Source: Epilithonimonas lactis (GTDB taxonomy: Bacteria > Bacteroidota > Bacteroidia > Flavobacteriales > Weeksellaceae). From it: a DNA stretch of 64,000 bases. The position numbers and the translations under genes were made by a program. Shown here piece after piece: positions 42,573 through 50,159 of the stretch; the stretch's first letter is position 1; every line of letters starts with the position of its first letter. The notes beneath the pieces are model-generated. The model saw only the letters and a program-made list of their open reading frames with translations. It was not told the DNA's origin and did not search any database. The DNA lies in contig NZ_FOFI01000002.1 in the NCBI RefSeq assembly GCF_900110605.1, positions 186,001-250,000 of the forward strand. Direction: 5' to 3'.

Positions 42573-43253
42573 TTAATCCTTTTTCTGTTCTGAGTAGATT
42601 GTAGTCAAAAACATACCAAACGACTTTTCCAATCCGGTAATATCGCCCGACTTGAGATTCACACCGCCGTAAAGGCTGTCGTTGCTACGAATCTTGAAAT
42701 TGGTCAAAGAAAGATACAAAGATGGCTGTCCGGATTTTGCTGACAATTTTACCGTTGAACCGAGTAATTTCCTGGTGGAGACTGACATAACTTCATTCCC
42801 GTTCAAATCCAGTCTGATGAAACTCCTTGGTTCCAGCTCTGTGGTTTTGTTGTTGATATTGATTTTCTGCTTCTTTTCTGAAGATGAAACCAAGTAGGCC
42901 ACATTCTCCTCTGCAGGAATATCATCGATGTTTGTGTAATACAAATTCAGAATATAATAAGCCGAATTGAATTTTTGAATCGTTCCGTCGATATTCTCAA
43001 TTGGTTTCAGACTGAATGAATTGGCACCAATTTGTTTTGCTTTTTTATAGATATCACCGAAAATCTCCACATCATTATCTGAATAAGAATTCACGAGGAT
43101 TTCGCCCAGGAATTCTGATTTGGAAGGCTCATTGATTTTATAAAAAAACTTGTCTTTGTTGTCATTCGTCTTCTCTACTTTATTCAAAGTAACCATCTGA
43201 AGACAAAAGAACTGACAGCAAAAAACACTTATTAAAAATAATAGTTTACGCAT
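42573..43253 (-). CDS. Exported protein of unknown function
   Basis: 226 residues with signal peptide MRKLLFLISVFCCQFFCLQ. The mature part contains FLGEILVNSYSDNDVEIFGDIYKKAKQIGANSFSL and a region with KTTELEPRSFIRLDLNGNEVMSVSTRKLLGSTVKL. I do not recognise a family. It overlaps the rfbD-like gene by 8 nt, so both are in one operon. The 160-nt gap after it holds no feature that I can see. Confidence 0.7.
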   Translation of the reverse strand: MRKLLFLISVFCCQFFCLQMVTLNKVEKTNDNKDKFFYKINEPSKSEFLGEILVNSYSDNDVEIFGDIYKKAKQIGANSFSLKPIENIDGTIQKFNSAYYILNLYYTNIDDIPAEENVAYLVSSSEKKQKININNKTTELEPRSFIRLDLNGNEVMSVSTRKLLGSTVKLSAKSGQPSLYLSLTNFKIRSNDSLYGGVNLKSGDITGLEKSFGMFLTTIYSEQKKD

Positions 43254-44115
43254 TAGTTATTTTTAGGATTTCTACACAATCCTGAAGGCTGTTTTCCCAA
43301 TGCTTTGGTTCGATGTTGTAATCTTTCTCGATTTTGTCCAAAGACATTGTACTTCTTTTTGGGCGTTTTGCCGGTGTTGGAAATTCCTCGGTCGTGATTG
43401 ATTTTAATACAACGTTGGAATCTGAAAATTCTTTTATTTTATTCGCAAAATCAAACCAAGTGGTTTCCGGATAATTGGAGAAATGGTAGATTCCAAACTT
43501 TTTGTTTTCAGCTTGGATGATATCCATAATAGCTTCTGCCAAGTCATTCGCATTGGTTGGTTGTCCGTGTTGGTCACCTACGATTCCCAATTCGTCTTTC
43601 ACATTGAACAAATGCAACATCGTCTTCACAAAGTTCTTATTGAATTCTGAATACAACCAAGATGTTCTGAGAATTACAGTCTCCGGATTATTTTCCAAAG
43701 CCAATTCTTCGCCTTTTCGTTTTGAAGCGCCATAAACACCAATCGGGTCTGTGAAATCATCTTCGGAATAGCTCAAATTGGTCTCGCCATCGAAAACGTA
43801 ATCTGTAGAAACGTGAATCAAAATGGCATTGTGTTCTTTTGAAACTTCGGCCAAATTACCAACACCAATCGCGTTGACAGCGAAAGCTTTTTCTTCCTCT
43901 TTCTCAGCTAAATCTACAGCCGTGTAAGCAGAAGCGTTGATGACAAAGTCAGGTTGATATTCTTCAAACTCCTTTTCAATCTGCGCTTTATCTGTAATAT
44001 TAAGTGCATCTGACCCCGTAAAATTGAAATCGAATATATCGTGGTATTTTGGTGCTAATTTTTGTAGGCAATGTCCTAATTGGCCGTTTCCGCCAACAAC
44101 TAAGATTCTTTTCAT
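43246..44115 (-). CDS. rfbD: dTDP-4-dehydrorhamnose reductase
   Basis: 289 residues. RmlD family: NAD(P)-binding GGNGQLGHCLQKLAP, INASAYTAVDLAEKEEEKAFAVNAIGVGNLAEVSKEHNAILIHVSTDYVFDG, and the catalytic YGASKRKGEELAL, then RTSWLYSEFNKNFVKTML. It reduces dTDP-4-keto-L-rhamnose to dTDP-L-rhamnose. The other rml genes are absent from the window, so the substrate remains inferred. Followed by the thioesterase gene 2 nt away on the same strand. Confidence 0.92.
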   Translation of the reverse strand: MKRILVVGGNGQLGHCLQKLAPKYHDIFDFNFTGSDALNITDKAQIEKEFEEYQPDFVINASAYTAVDLAEKEEEKAFAVNAIGVGNLAEVSKEHNAILIHVSTDYVFDGETNLSYSEDDFTDPIGVYGASKRKGEELALENNPETVILRTSWLYSEFNKNFVKTMLHLFNVKDELGIVGDQHGQPTNANDLAEAIMDIIQAENKKFGIYHFSNYPETTWFDFANKIKEFSDSNVVLKSITTEEFPTPAKRPKRSTMSLDKIEKDYNIEPKHWENSLQDCVEILKITNA

Positions 44116-44117
44116 GA

Positions 44118-44597
44118 TTATTTGGTTTTGTTCTGGCTTCTGAAAAAAGCAACGCGTTCTTTGAATGTTTTATGGTCAATCTCGACTAGAAAATGGGCAA
44201 ATTTTTCCAAAGTTGCATCGGGCATTTTTTCTGCTCTTCTGGTTTTCATATTGAAGTAGATGACAGTCAGCCAAAAAACAGCGTTTACACGGCCATTTTC
44301 GTCTTTCATCAGCAATTCTACAACCGCAGTGATATCGTCCACAAAAACGGTCTTGCTGGTGATGTCAACCGTCGAATTGTATCTGACTTCTTTCAGGTAA
44401 GCAATTTCGTTTTGTATCGTGACCCACGTGCAGCCAGTTTCCCTTGTATATTGCTCGTAGGTGAAGCCGTAGTTTTGTTCCACGTGGTCTTCTCTCGCAT
44501 TGAGCATATACTCAAGATATTTGACATTGTTGAGATGCCCGATCGGGTCGCAGTCTGCAAAACGGATCTTTACCGTGGATGAAAATTCTTTTTCCAT
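44118..44597 (-). CDS. Hotdog-fold acyl-CoA thioesterase
   Basis: 159 residues. The motif FADCDPIGHLNNVKYLEYM matches the 4-hydroxybenzoyl-CoA thioesterase-type family with a D-x-x-GHLNN active site. Later GCTWVTIQNEIAYLKEVRYNSTVDI and FWLTVIYFNMKTRRAEKMP. It hydrolyses acyl-CoA; the acyl chain is unknown. A terminator (44603) isolates it from the assembly operon. Confidence 0.9.
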   Translation of the reverse strand: MEKEFSSTVKIRFADCDPIGHLNNVKYLEYMLNAREDHVEQNYGFTYEQYTRETGCTWVTIQNEIAYLKEVRYNSTVDITSKTVFVDDITAVVELLMKDENGRVNAVFWLTVIYFNMKTRRAEKMPDATLEKFAHFLVEIDHKTFKERVAFFRSQNKTK

Positions 44598-44602
44598 ACT
44601 AC

Positions 44603-44640
44603 AAAAATAAAAAAACCGCTCCGTAAAAAGAGCGGTTTCG
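44603..44640 (-). terminator. Terminator of the DUF6089-uppS-bamA-skp operon
   Basis: On the complement AAACCGCTC and GAGCGGTTT flank a TTTTTACG loop; a T-rich tract TTTTATTTTT follows. It is 20 nt after the last skp gene. Confidence 0.9.
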
Positions 44641-44659
44641 ATTATTTTCTTGTCTTAAA

Positions 44660-45160
44660 TTAAAGACCTAATTCTTTTTTAACAGCAGCTGTTGCGTCTG
44701 TACCTGCTTTGTAAACTAAAGCTGGGCTAGAAGCATCAAATACGAATTCGTAAGAAGCAGCTTTTGAAACTTTTGCGATAGCATCGTTGATCTTTTTCTC
44801 GATTGGAGCCAATCCTGCATCTCTCTTCTCAGCGATATCTTTTTGAGCAGCAGCATAAAGTTGCTGAAGGTTGTCCTGAAGTTTTTGAACTTCCTGGCTT
44901 CTTTGCTCGTTGATAGCTTGAGTTTGTTTAGGCGCTTCATCCTGATATTTTTTCATCAAGTCCTGAAGAGATTTACCTTGCTTCTCCAACTCACCTTGTT
45001 TTGAAGTCTGCAAAGTTTGTAATTGAGCATCAAGCGCCTTCATTTCCGGCATTGATGTAAAGATCGAATTGATATCAACAGAAGCTATTTTTTGAGCTTG
45101 TGCAAATCCAGTTGCAAAAACCATTACAACGGCTACTAATAATACATTTAATTTGTTCAT
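44660..45160 (-). CDS. skp: OmpH/Skp-family periplasmic chaperone (second)
   Basis: 166 residues with signal peptide (MNKLNVLLVAVVMVFATGFAQA). KIASVDINSIFTSMPEMKALDAQLQTLQTSKQGELEKQGKSLQDLMKKYQDE, then a long coiled coil and the C-terminal EFVFDASSPALVYKAGTDATAAVKKELGL. Skp holds unfolded outer-membrane proteins for BamA. It is the paralogue of the gene upstream, and the last gene of the operon. Confidence 0.93.
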   Translation of the reverse strand: MNKLNVLLVAVVMVFATGFAQAQKIASVDINSIFTSMPEMKALDAQLQTLQTSKQGELEKQGKSLQDLMKKYQDEAPKQTQAINEQRSQEVQKLQDNLQQLYAAAQKDIAEKRDAGLAPIEKKINDAIAKVSKAASYEFVFDASSPALVYKAGTDATAAVKKELGL

Positions 45161-45194
45161 TTTAAAAAGTTATGTTTATAATTTATATTTAATT

Positions 45195-45842
45195 TTAATT
45201 TTCTCTGGCTTCCGCAGCTTTTGCTTTTCTTTGTTGCAAAGCGCCACCTTTTCCTTTGATATTTGTTTTGCTATCTCCTCTGGAATTGGAACCAGGTCTC
45301 AAGTTGTTACTTTTAGTATCCTCTCCTTTTGGCGTACTTTTTCCAAGAAGGTTGAGTACAGCCTCTGTGTAGTCGTATTTTTTATCTAGAAAAATGACAC
45401 TAATGTTGTTGCTTTTATCAAGAACTATGCCCAGATTATTCTTCGTAGAAACGGTTTTTATCGCATTCCAGATCTGATCCTGATAAGGTTTTGTAAGATT
45501 GGACCTCAATTGGTTTACCTCACCATTGGTCCCGAATCTTGCGCCGATCGTATTGCGAATATTAGTTTCCATATCCACTACTTCCTTTTCCCTTAGCTTC
45601 AGCTGATCGCCTACGAGAAGTACTTTTTCATTTTCAAAAGCTTCTCTCTTTCTTTCATATTCTGCCTGCAATCTCTGAATATCAGCCTGCCATTGCGTTA
45701 CCTGAGAATTAAGTCTGCTCTCAGCCTCTTTGTACTGTGGCAATTTGCTCAAAACATAATTTGTATCTACGACACCGATCTTTTGGGCAGAGATCTGCGT
45801 TGCGGTAAAAAGTATTGTTAGAATAAAAACTATTTTTTTCAT
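45195..45842 (-). CDS. OmpH/Skp-family periplasmic chaperone (first)
   Basis: 215 residues: signal peptide MKKIVFILTILFTATQISA, then QKIGVVDTNYVLSKLPQYKEAESRLNSQVTQWQADIQRLQAEYERKREAF, coiled coil, and a basic C-terminal extension of about 40 residues (NSRGDSKTNIKGKGGALQQRKAKAAEAREN) absent from the second copy. Chaperone of outer-membrane protein precursors. It lies between bamA and the second skp, spacing 22 and 34 nt. Confidence 0.93.
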   Translation of the reverse strand: MKKIVFILTILFTATQISAQKIGVVDTNYVLSKLPQYKEAESRLNSQVTQWQADIQRLQAEYERKREAFENEKVLLVGDQLKLREKEVVDMETNIRNTIGARFGTNGEVNQLRSNLTKPYQDQIWNAIKTVSTKNNLGIVLDKSNNISVIFLDKKYDYTEAVLNLLGKSTPKGEDTKSNNLRPGSNSRGDSKTNIKGKGGALQQRKAKAAEAREN

Positions 45843-45864
45843 CGTATAAAAATAAAAAATTATT

Positions 45865-48399
45865 TTATAATGGTTGATTCATCAAGAAATGTTGTTGCCA
45901 TCCGGATGGTTCTGAACTTCCTAATGTTCTATCGAATCCATAAGCGAAGTCAAATCCGATCAATCCAAATGCTGACATCGATACTCTGATCCCAAGTCCA
46001 GCTGATCTTTTCAATTTGAAAGGATTGTAAGATCCATAGCTATTCCAGGCATTACCAGCTTCTACAAAGGTCAAAACGAAGATCTTCGCTGTTTGGTTCA
46101 TAGAGATTGGATATCTAAGTTCTGCTGCAAATCTGTTGTAGATCGTTGCACCTCCATAAGGTGTGATATCATAAGTGGATGATTCACTAAAACCTGTGGA
46201 AGAAGCATTTTCATAACCTCTCAAAGGTACCAATTCTCTACCATCATATCTACCGTTGAACAATCCAACACCTCCAACATAGTATCTTTCGAATGGTGGT
46301 GGTCCTAATTCTTTGCTATAACCGCTCAAGAATCCCATTTCTCCAGTTGTTCTAAGAACCAACTTTCCAATCACCTCGTTGTAGAAATCTGCTTTCAACT
46401 TCACCTTGTAGAATTCCATCCATTTGTACTTGTCCAAAGTACTCATTGTAGAGTAATCTTTGTCGCTGAACCAAGAATATGGTGGCGTAAACTTCAATGT
46501 TGCTTCTACATTGGATCCATAAGTTGGGAACACTGGGTCCAAACCGGCCGAACTTCTGCTCAATCCTATATTAAAACTGAATGATTTTGTACTACCATTA
46601 TTCTCTAGCTTTTCTCCAAAATAGAATGGATAATTGCTAAAATCATAACTCTGGTACTGGATCCCTGTGTAAAGAGAGAAATAATCATCTGGCCATTTTA
46701 ACAATCTCGTCAAACCAACATTCGCAGAGAAGATGTTCATCCTCTGATCGCCTGTAGAAAGAGAATAGTTCACATTGGAATAATTCAATCCGACGCTAAG
46801 TGCAGTTGGTCTTGTCCCAAAAACCCACGGCTCTGTAAAAGAGATCCCGTAGTTGGTGAAAAACTGTCCTGCCTGAGCCTGAAGTGACAACGTCTGACCA
46901 TCACCTTGAGGAACCGGTTTGAAATCTTTGAATTTCAGGAAGTTTCTCAATGAGAAGTTATTAAAGGTCAACCCCAAAGTTCCGATGAACGATCCTCCAC
47001 CGTAACCAGCTTGTAGCTGTACTTGGGAAGAACCTTTCTCTACAAGTGTCCAGTGCATGTTCACCGTATTATCTTGTGGATTTGGTTTCACATCTGTTCC
47101 GATCTGTTGAGGATCGAAAAACTGCATTCCTGCCAATTCGAAATAGGTTCTTTTGATATCTGTTTTTGCAAACAATGCGCCTGGTTTCGTTCTAAGCGCT
47201 CTTAGGATCACGTGGTCATGAGTGGTAACGTTACCAGACCATGTCACACGGTTCCAAGTTGCCTTTTCTCCTTCATTGATCCTGATTTCCAAGTTGATAG
47301 AGTCTCCTTTTACGGATTTCTCGATCGGTGTTACGTTGGAAAACAAGAATCCATTGTTCATGTAGATGGATTTGATATCAGAGTCATCTTCTTTACCGCC
47401 ATCATCTCCAACTTTTTTGTTAAATCCTACAGCATCGTAGATATCTCCGGTTTTATATCCTAAAACCCTTTGTAAAAATTCTGTTGTAAAGGTTGTATTA
47501 CCGATGAAGTTGATGTCACCGATGTAATATTTTTTACCTTCGTTCAGCTTCACATTGATGTTATAACCTTTGTTATTTCTGGTCACAGAATCAGAAACGA
47601 TGGTTGCATCGCGGAAACCTAGTGAGTTGTAGTAACTGATCAGGTTTTTCTTGTCCTCATCATATTTATCCTGAACAAATTTGGATGGCTTCAAAATCCC
47701 AAGAAGAAATCTTTTCTGCTTTGTATCTTTGAAACCGCTTTTTCTCAGCTTTCTGTCGGATACACTGGTGTTCCCTTCAAATTCGATCTTGTCAATCTTT
47801 ACTTTTTTACCTTTCGATACTTCAATCGTCCAATCTACCAGATTGGCATCTCCACCATTGGCTTTCTCCTGGATGTTGATCTTTGCATCTGCAAATCCTT
47901 TCGCAATATATTCCTGTGGGATCTTGTTTTGCAAATTGGAAACAAGGTTGTTATTAATCTTTGTACCAGGCTTCAGATTGTTTTCCTTGATGAGTTTCTC
48001 ATTTTTGGATTTTCCAATTCCTTTACCTGTAAATTTGACTTCTCCAAGTTCTTTGAGGTCTTGCAAAGAGAATTGCAGGACAACATTTTGCCCTTCAACA
48101 TCTTGAATGTAAACCTCTACTTTAGAAAAAGACTGTGTTTCCCAAAGTTTCTTGATAGCGTTGCTAACTCGTTGCCCGGGAATCTCTAACTTCTCTCCTT
48201 TCACTAGACCTGTGAAACGCAAAATCTGAGCTGGAGTGTATCTTTTGACACCGTCTACAACGATATCTTTCAGAACATATTCTTGATTTTGGTTTGGTGC
48301 AAGTTCTGTGTTTTCTGCATTGTTACCCTGTGGAACAACTTGTGCGTGGAAATACGCTGAAGCTGTTAACATAATAATGGGTATAATTCTTAATCTCAT
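45865..48399 (-). CDS. bamA: Outer-membrane protein assembly factor BamA
   Basis: 844 residues. Signal peptide MRLRIIPIIMLTASAYFHA, five POTRA domains (about 35-430; for example YVLKDIVVDGVKRYTPAQILRFTGLVKGEKLEIPG), then a 16-strand barrel (about 450-844). The region KGSSQVQLQAGYGGGSFIGTLGLTFNNFS starts the barrel, and VGGVGLFNGRYDGRELVPLRGYE contains the conserved VRGF-like loop, here LRGYE. It inserts beta-barrel proteins into the outer membrane. In operon with uppS and skp. Confidence 0.96.
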   Translation of the reverse strand: MRLRIIPIIMLTASAYFHAQVVPQGNNAENTELAPNQNQEYVLKDIVVDGVKRYTPAQILRFTGLVKGEKLEIPGQRVSNAIKKLWETQSFSKVEVYIQDVEGQNVVLQFSLQDLKELGEVKFTGKGIGKSKNEKLIKENNLKPGTKINNNLVSNLQNKIPQEYIAKGFADAKINIQEKANGGDANLVDWTIEVSKGKKVKIDKIEFEGNTSVSDRKLRKSGFKDTKQKRFLLGILKPSKFVQDKYDEDKKNLISYYNSLGFRDATIVSDSVTRNNKGYNINVKLNEGKKYYIGDINFIGNTTFTTEFLQRVLGYKTGDIYDAVGFNKKVGDDGGKEDDSDIKSIYMNNGFLFSNVTPIEKSVKGDSINLEIRINEGEKATWNRVTWSGNVTTHDHVILRALRTKPGALFAKTDIKRTYFELAGMQFFDPQQIGTDVKPNPQDNTVNMHWTLVEKGSSQVQLQAGYGGGSFIGTLGLTFNNFSLRNFLKFKDFKPVPQGDGQTLSLQAQAGQFFTNYGISFTEPWVFGTRPTALSVGLNYSNVNYSLSTGDQRMNIFSANVGLTRLLKWPDDYFSLYTGIQYQSYDFSNYPFYFGEKLENNGSTKSFSFNIGLSRSSAGLDPVFPTYGSNVEATLKFTPPYSWFSDKDYSTMSTLDKYKWMEFYKVKLKADFYNEVIGKLVLRTTGEMGFLSGYSKELGPPPFERYYVGGVGLFNGRYDGRELVPLRGYENASSTGFSESSTYDITPYGGATIYNRFAAELRYPISMNQTAKIFVLTFVEAGNAWNSYGSYNPFKLKRSAGLGIRVSMSAFGLIGFDFAYGFDRTLGSSEPSGWQQHFLMNQPL

Positions 48400-48431
48400 T
48401 CTTATTGAAGTTGTTCTCTTTTCTAATATAT

Positions 48432-49178
48432 TTATGAAGTAAGCTGATCGCTTGTCTTTCCGTATCTTCTTTCCTTATTCTGATAATCCAAAATGCATTG
48501 GAAAAATGTATCTTTTGTAAAATCTGGCCATAGAACATCTAAGAACTGCAATTCTGCATAGGCGATCTGCCAAAGCAAAAAATTACTGATCCTCACTTCT
48601 CCACTGGTTCTGATCATAAGATCGACCTGTGGAAAATCTTTGGTGTATAAATGATCTTCAAAACATTTCTCATCAATGTCTTCTGCAGAGATCTTTCCTT
48701 CCTTCACTTCTTGGCTGATCTCTTTCACAGCTTTCAAAATCTCTTTCTGAGAACCGTAGCTCAATGCCAGAATCAGATTTCCGCCTTTGTTGTCTTTGGT
48801 AAGCTCCACCACATTCAAAAGCTGATCTTTCACAAGGTCTGGCAAAGTGGAAACATCGCCGATCACATGCATTCTTAATCCTTTTGAAAAGATCTCTTCT
48901 GCCTCCAACAACAATGTTTCTGACAAAAGATTCATCAGTGTATCTACTTCTTCTTTTGGTCTGTTCCAGTTTTCCGAGGAGAACGTATAAAGGGTAAGGT
49001 AAGGAATATGAACCTCGTTACATGCATTGATCACATTACGAACTGCCGTTATCGCATTCTTGTGTCCATAGGTTCTTTCTTCGCCTCTGGATTTTGCCCA
49101 TCTGCCATTGCCATCCATTATCACAGCAACATGTTGAGGCAAATTGTCTTTATTAATAAGTGTTTTTAAATCCTTCAT
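48432..49178 (-). CDS. uppS: Isoprenyl transferase (undecaprenyl diphosphate synthase)
   Basis: 248 residues from ATG at 49178 (or 49184, two residues longer). Motifs HVAVIMDGNGRWAKSRGEERTYGHKNA (catalytic Asp), YTFSSENWNRPKEEV, and DLMIRTSGEVRISNFLLWQIAYAELQFLDVLWPDF. The usual GE.R.SN.LLWQ motif is intact. It makes the C55 lipid carrier for cell wall and polysaccharide. Its start overlaps the stop of the DUF6089 gene (TAATG), so translation is coupled. Confidence 0.95.
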   Translation of the reverse strand: MKDLKTLINKDNLPQHVAVIMDGNGRWAKSRGEERTYGHKNAITAVRNVINACNEVHIPYLTLYTFSSENWNRPKEEVDTLMNLLSETLLLEAEEIFSKGLRMHVIGDVSTLPDLVKDQLLNVVELTKDNKGGNLILALSYGSQKEILKAVKEISQEVKEGKISAEDIDEKCFEDHLYTKDFPQVDLMIRTSGEVRISNFLLWQIAYAELQFLDVLWPDFTKDTFFQCILDYQNKERRYGKTSDQLTS

Positions 49179-49183
49179 AACCA

Positions 49184-49981
49184 TTATTTGCAATAACAAG
49201 GTGGTCTTCCAAAAGAATAAGACAAAATAAGTGTTGCAGAGTTGACCCAATCTTTTGAATTTGGATTTCCTACATTCCTTTGCTGTACGAAACCTTGGAC
49301 AACCGCGGCTGTTTGTGCTTCATCGAGTGATGTTTGCAAAACTCTCACATCACCTTCTTCCATGGCGCTGTAATCCACTTTGTCTGAGAATGTAGGTCTG
49401 AAAGTGAACTCTCCCGACAATGCCCAATTGTAATTGAATTTATATTTGAGTCCTATTCCAAAAGGCAAGCCCATTGTGAATGTATTTTCTTTCCTGTAGT
49501 TCACAAGTACGTCTGAAGCCGAGTTGATGGTAAGCTCTGGTTTTGAACCGTTCATGTACAATGCAGAGATCCCTCCAAAAATATAAGGACTGATCATACT
49601 TATCTGCTCGTCATTGACTGGCAAGAAATTATATTCGAAAAGCAAGTCTGCAGAGAACACCGAATTGGTTCCTCGCAGTTGTCTCATTCTTCGGTAATTT
49701 TCTTTCGCATACCTGTCATCAAACTGGATATTGCTGAAACCTAGATTAAGCCTTACCGTTTGATATGGGTTAAAATTCATCCTGTACAACAATCCACCAT
49801 AAAATGGCAAACCATTGTCTGAGACGCTTCCAACAGGTTTTTGCAAAACATAATTTGTTCTGCCGATGTCACCCACAAGATTACTCATACCCAGTTGTAC
49901 TCCTATCTCGTGCCTCTGCGCATTGGCAAAACCGAGAAAACAAAACAAGGCGATAAAGGTATAAGTTAGTTCTTTCTTCAT
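49184..49981 (-). CDS. DUF6089 outer-membrane barrel protein
   Basis: 265 residues from ATG at 49981; an in-frame start at 50035 is not supported by the signal peptide MKKELTYTFIALFCFLGFANA. After it RHEIGVQLGMSNLVGDIGRTNY, and repeated amphipathic strands (MNFNPYQTVRLNLGFSNIQFDD). It ends with FTFRPTFSDKVDY and TLILSYSFGRPPCYCK. Family DUF6089 occurs just before uppS-bamA in Flavobacteriia; function unknown. Confidence 0.88.
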   Translation of the reverse strand: MKKELTYTFIALFCFLGFANAQRHEIGVQLGMSNLVGDIGRTNYVLQKPVGSVSDNGLPFYGGLLYRMNFNPYQTVRLNLGFSNIQFDDRYAKENYRRMRQLRGTNSVFSADLLFEYNFLPVNDEQISMISPYIFGGISALYMNGSKPELTINSASDVLVNYRKENTFTMGLPFGIGLKYKFNYNWALSGEFTFRPTFSDKVDYSAMEEGDVRVLQTSLDEAQTAAVVQGFVQQRNVGNPNSKDWVNSATLILSYSFGRPPCYCK

Positions 49982-50021
49982 TTTCAATATGCTGAAACGT
50001 CTTTTACTCAAAAATTTGGTG

Positions 50022-50029
50022 CAAATATA
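50022..50029 (-). promoter_or_regulatory. Candidate -7 promoter of the DUF6089-uppS-bamA operon
   Basis: On the complement TATATTTG, about 40 nt upstream of the ATG at 49981, fits TAnnTTTG. No clear -33 box at the standard spacing. Confidence 0.45.
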
Positions 50030-50131
50030 AAACATTTTTAGTTTAAGGAACTTCTTAAAGTTAAGTTAAATAAGACTCGAAAAATATAAATTATTGTTAT
50101 AAAAACGAACATATCTTTAAAATAGTCTGCA

Positions 50132-50159
50132 AAAAAAATAAAAGCCTTTAAAAAGGCTC
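50132..50159 (-). terminator. Terminator of the exopolysaccharide operon
   Basis: On the complement AGCCTTT and AAAGGCT pair around a short loop and a T run follows. It starts just after the wzc stop codon. Confidence 0.85.
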